From NCBI GenBank assembly GCA_002383375.1, contig DFYR01000018.1, positions 5,545-12,110 on the forward strand: DNA of 6,566 bases, in the 5' to 3' direction. Under the pieces are notes generated by a model. It was not told the origin of the DNA. It made no database searches and was given only the letters and a program-made list of their open reading frames with translations. The position numbers were made by a program, and so were the translations under genes. This DNA comes from Spirochaetaceae bacterium UBA4077. GTDB lineage: Bacteria > Spirochaetota > Spirochaetia > Treponematales > Rectinemataceae. Below are positions 5,578 to 6,566 of the stretch, piece by piece. How positions within the stretch are numbered: the first letter of the stretch is position 1; every line of letters starts with the position of its first letter.

Positions 5578-5610
5578 ACAATTCCGATGTTCGTCAGAGT
5601 AAACCGAGCA

Positions 5611-5991
5611 CTAGGGTCGCTTCGCGATAAGCTCAATTTCCACCATGGCGCCTAAAGGGAGTTCCCTCACGCCGATTGCCGACCTGGCTGGGTAGGGTTC
5701 GGAAAACTTTTTGGCATAAACTTCGTTCATGCCCTTGAAATTTTTCATATCCGTGAGAAATACATTTGCCTTGACCACGTCGTCCGGGGATAAGCCGGCG
5801 GACTGCAGTACGGCGAATAGATTCTCGAAAACCTGGGCCGTTTGAACGCCGATGTCGCCTTCGACCAGCTTGCCTGTCTTGGGATCGAGCGGAGTCTGGC
5901 CCGAAAGGTAGACGAAGCCGCCTGCTTCCACAGCATGGGAATAAGGCCCCACCGACACGGCGTCTGGGGCTGTAAAGCTTTTTCGTTTCAT
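5611..5991 (-). CDS. ridA: RidA family enamine/imine deaminase (YjgF/YER057c/UK114)
   Basis: RidA hydrolyses reactive 2-aminoacrylate and other enamine/imine intermediates released by PLP-dependent dehydratases, protecting PLP enzymes from damage. It works as a cytoplasmic homotrimer with active sites at the subunit interfaces. The 126-aa product is full length. It shows GPYSHAVEAGGFVYLSGQTP near the N-terminus (Tyr17, Ser30, Gly31), the VVKANVFLTDM strand, and the signature YPARSAIGVRELPLGAMVEIE with substrate-binding Arg103 and Glu118, equivalent to E. coli Arg105 and Glu120. A strong AAGGAGG (6005-5999) sits 7 nt before the ATG and fixes the start. It lies 80 bp after the nitroreductase gene and about 50 bp before the HAD gene, all on the minus strand. 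Confidence 0.95.
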   Translation of the reverse strand: MKRKSFTAPDAVSVGPYSHAVEAGGFVYLSGQTPLDPKTGKLVEGDIGVQTAQVFENLFAVLQSAGLSPDDVVKANVFLTDMKNFKGMNEVYAKKFSEPYPARSAIGVRELPLGAMVEIELIAKRP

Positions 5992-5998
5992 CCTGATT

Positions 5999-6005
5999 CC
6001 TCCTT
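5999..6005 (-). promoter_or_regulatory. Strong ribosome binding site of ridA
   Basis: AAGGAGG on the minus strand lies 7 nt before the ridA ATG. It is close to a perfect anti-SD match and suggests high translation. Confidence 0.7.
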
Positions 6006-6071
6006 ATCGTTTACGCTCTTCCTTTACACAGGATAAGCCGAAAGACGATGCTTGCCGGCCTTTAGGCGTGG

Positions 6072-6566
6072 CTACCAGCGCCCGTAATGCAGAATCTCCT
6101 CCATGCGTTTCCGTGGCCGGGGCGCCGGCGATTCGTCCGCATAACCCAGGGTTATCACCCCGATTATGAATTTATCTTCCGGTATGCCCAGCACCGGACG
6201 GAGATCTTTCTGATTATAAAAGCCTACCCAACAGGTATCTAATCCTTGATGTCGAGCCTCTAAAAGGATGTGGCTTGTCGCGATGGCCGTATCGCGGATA
6301 ACCCGCTTAAGCTCAAAACTCGGGGTTTCCTCGTCCACGTACCGAGGCTCGGGACTCTGCAACCGAGCCCTAATATCGGCGACACAAGCGATGTGGATGG
6401 GCGCCGAAATCATCCAACGCTGCTGCCCGGAGACAATTGCTATCTCTTCCCGCTTTTTCTCATCAGTAACTACGATAAAATGCCAGGGTTGCTTGTTGTT
6501 CCCCGAGGGAGCCAATCGCGCGCTTTCCAGAATCGCATCCAGCTTCTCCTTTGCCACCGGTTTTGG
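6072..6566 (-). CDS. Nitroreductase-family FMN oxidoreductase, 5' end truncated by window
   Basis: This is an FMN-dependent, NAD(P)H-using oxidoreductase of the NfnB/NfsA-type fold, which works as a dimer; the natural substrate is unknown. The visible part carries LDAILESARLAPSGNNKQPW, the family's FMN-contacting ARxAPSxxNxQPW segment. It is followed by the central helix DTAIATSHILLEARHQGLDTCWVGF, the stretch LRPVLGIPEDKFIIGVITLGY and the usual C-terminal tail ending EEILHYGRW. A GTG at 6557 could be read as a start, but the frame is open to the window edge (codons for Pro-Lys-Pro). Homologues have roughly 20-30 more N-terminal residues ahead of the P-x-EKL segment, so the true start lies outside. 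It is followed by ridA after 80 bp with no strong terminator, so cotranscription is likely. Confidence 0.9.
   Translation of the reverse strand, partial: PKPVAKEKLDAILESARLAPSGNNKQPWHFIVVTDEKKREEIAIVSGQQRWMISAPIHIACVADIRARLQSPEPRYVDEETPSFELKRVIRDTAIATSHILLEARHQGLDTCWVGFYNQKDLRPVLGIPEDKFIIGVITLGYADESPAPRPRKRMEEILHYGRW

Noticed and set aside
5561..5581. TTG at 5581 as start of the HAD gene
   Set aside because: The GGAGG ribosome binding site lies downstream of it, and homologues begin just before the YDNLMFDLDGT segment.
4871..5602. Long plus-strand frame (243 codons) opposite the HAD gene
   Set aside because: It is the antisense shadow of a gene with all HAD motifs, it begins inside ogt, has no SD, and its translation matches no family.
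6557..6566. GTG at 6557 as the nitroreductase start
   Set aside because: The frame is open to the window end with family-like residues (Pro-Lys-Pro-Val before the EKL segment), and about 20-30 expected N-terminal residues would be missing.

Overview
The window is gene-dense, of moderate GC content, with bacterial Shine-Dalgarno sites and short or overlapping gene junctions. It holds seven recognisable protein genes. The first (an ABC-F ATPase) and the last (a nitroreductase) are cut by the window edges. There is no rRNA, tRNA, CRISPR array or insertion sequence that I can support. The organism cannot be named from this sequence. In-frame pentapeptide repeats and low-complexity linkers inside otherwise ordinary housekeeping proteins give a weak hint of a free-living or gut spirochaete, but this is a guess.

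Layout. (a) About 1-2703, plus strand: a Uup-like ABC-F ATPase followed by an SrkA/YihE-like protein kinase. They overlap by ATGA, so they are probably translationally coupled. (b) 2704-2841: a convergent intergenic gap made of nested inverted repeats. (c) 2842-3747, minus strand: a ten-helix EamA/DMT-family transporter. (d) 3748-4152: about 400 bp between divergent genes with no gene of recognised family. On the minus strand it carries two short ORFs ahead of the transporter. One is an 18-codon ORF with a very strong ribosome binding site, and its SD, start and stop regions fall in one predicted stem. The other is a small ORF whose stop overlaps the transporter start as ATGA. (e) 4153-4926, plus strand: an O6-alkylguanine-DNA alkyltransferase (Ogt/Ada C-terminal type) with an unrecognised N-terminal region and a tandem pentapeptide linker. 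(f) 4904-6566, minus strand: nitroreductase, then RidA, then a HAD phosphatase, closely spaced (80 and about 50 bp) and probably one transcription unit. The HAD gene ends inside the 3' end of ogt, a 23-bp tail-to-tail overlap.

Functional reading. The genes fit general maintenance rather than one pathway: ribosome or DNA-linked ABC-F ATPase, stress-response kinase, alkylation repair, removal of reactive enamine/imine intermediates (RidA), phosphatase house-cleaning and flavin-dependent reduction. I do not see a clear new multi-gene system. The least explained element is the leader region upstream of the transporter (about 3744-3936, minus strand).
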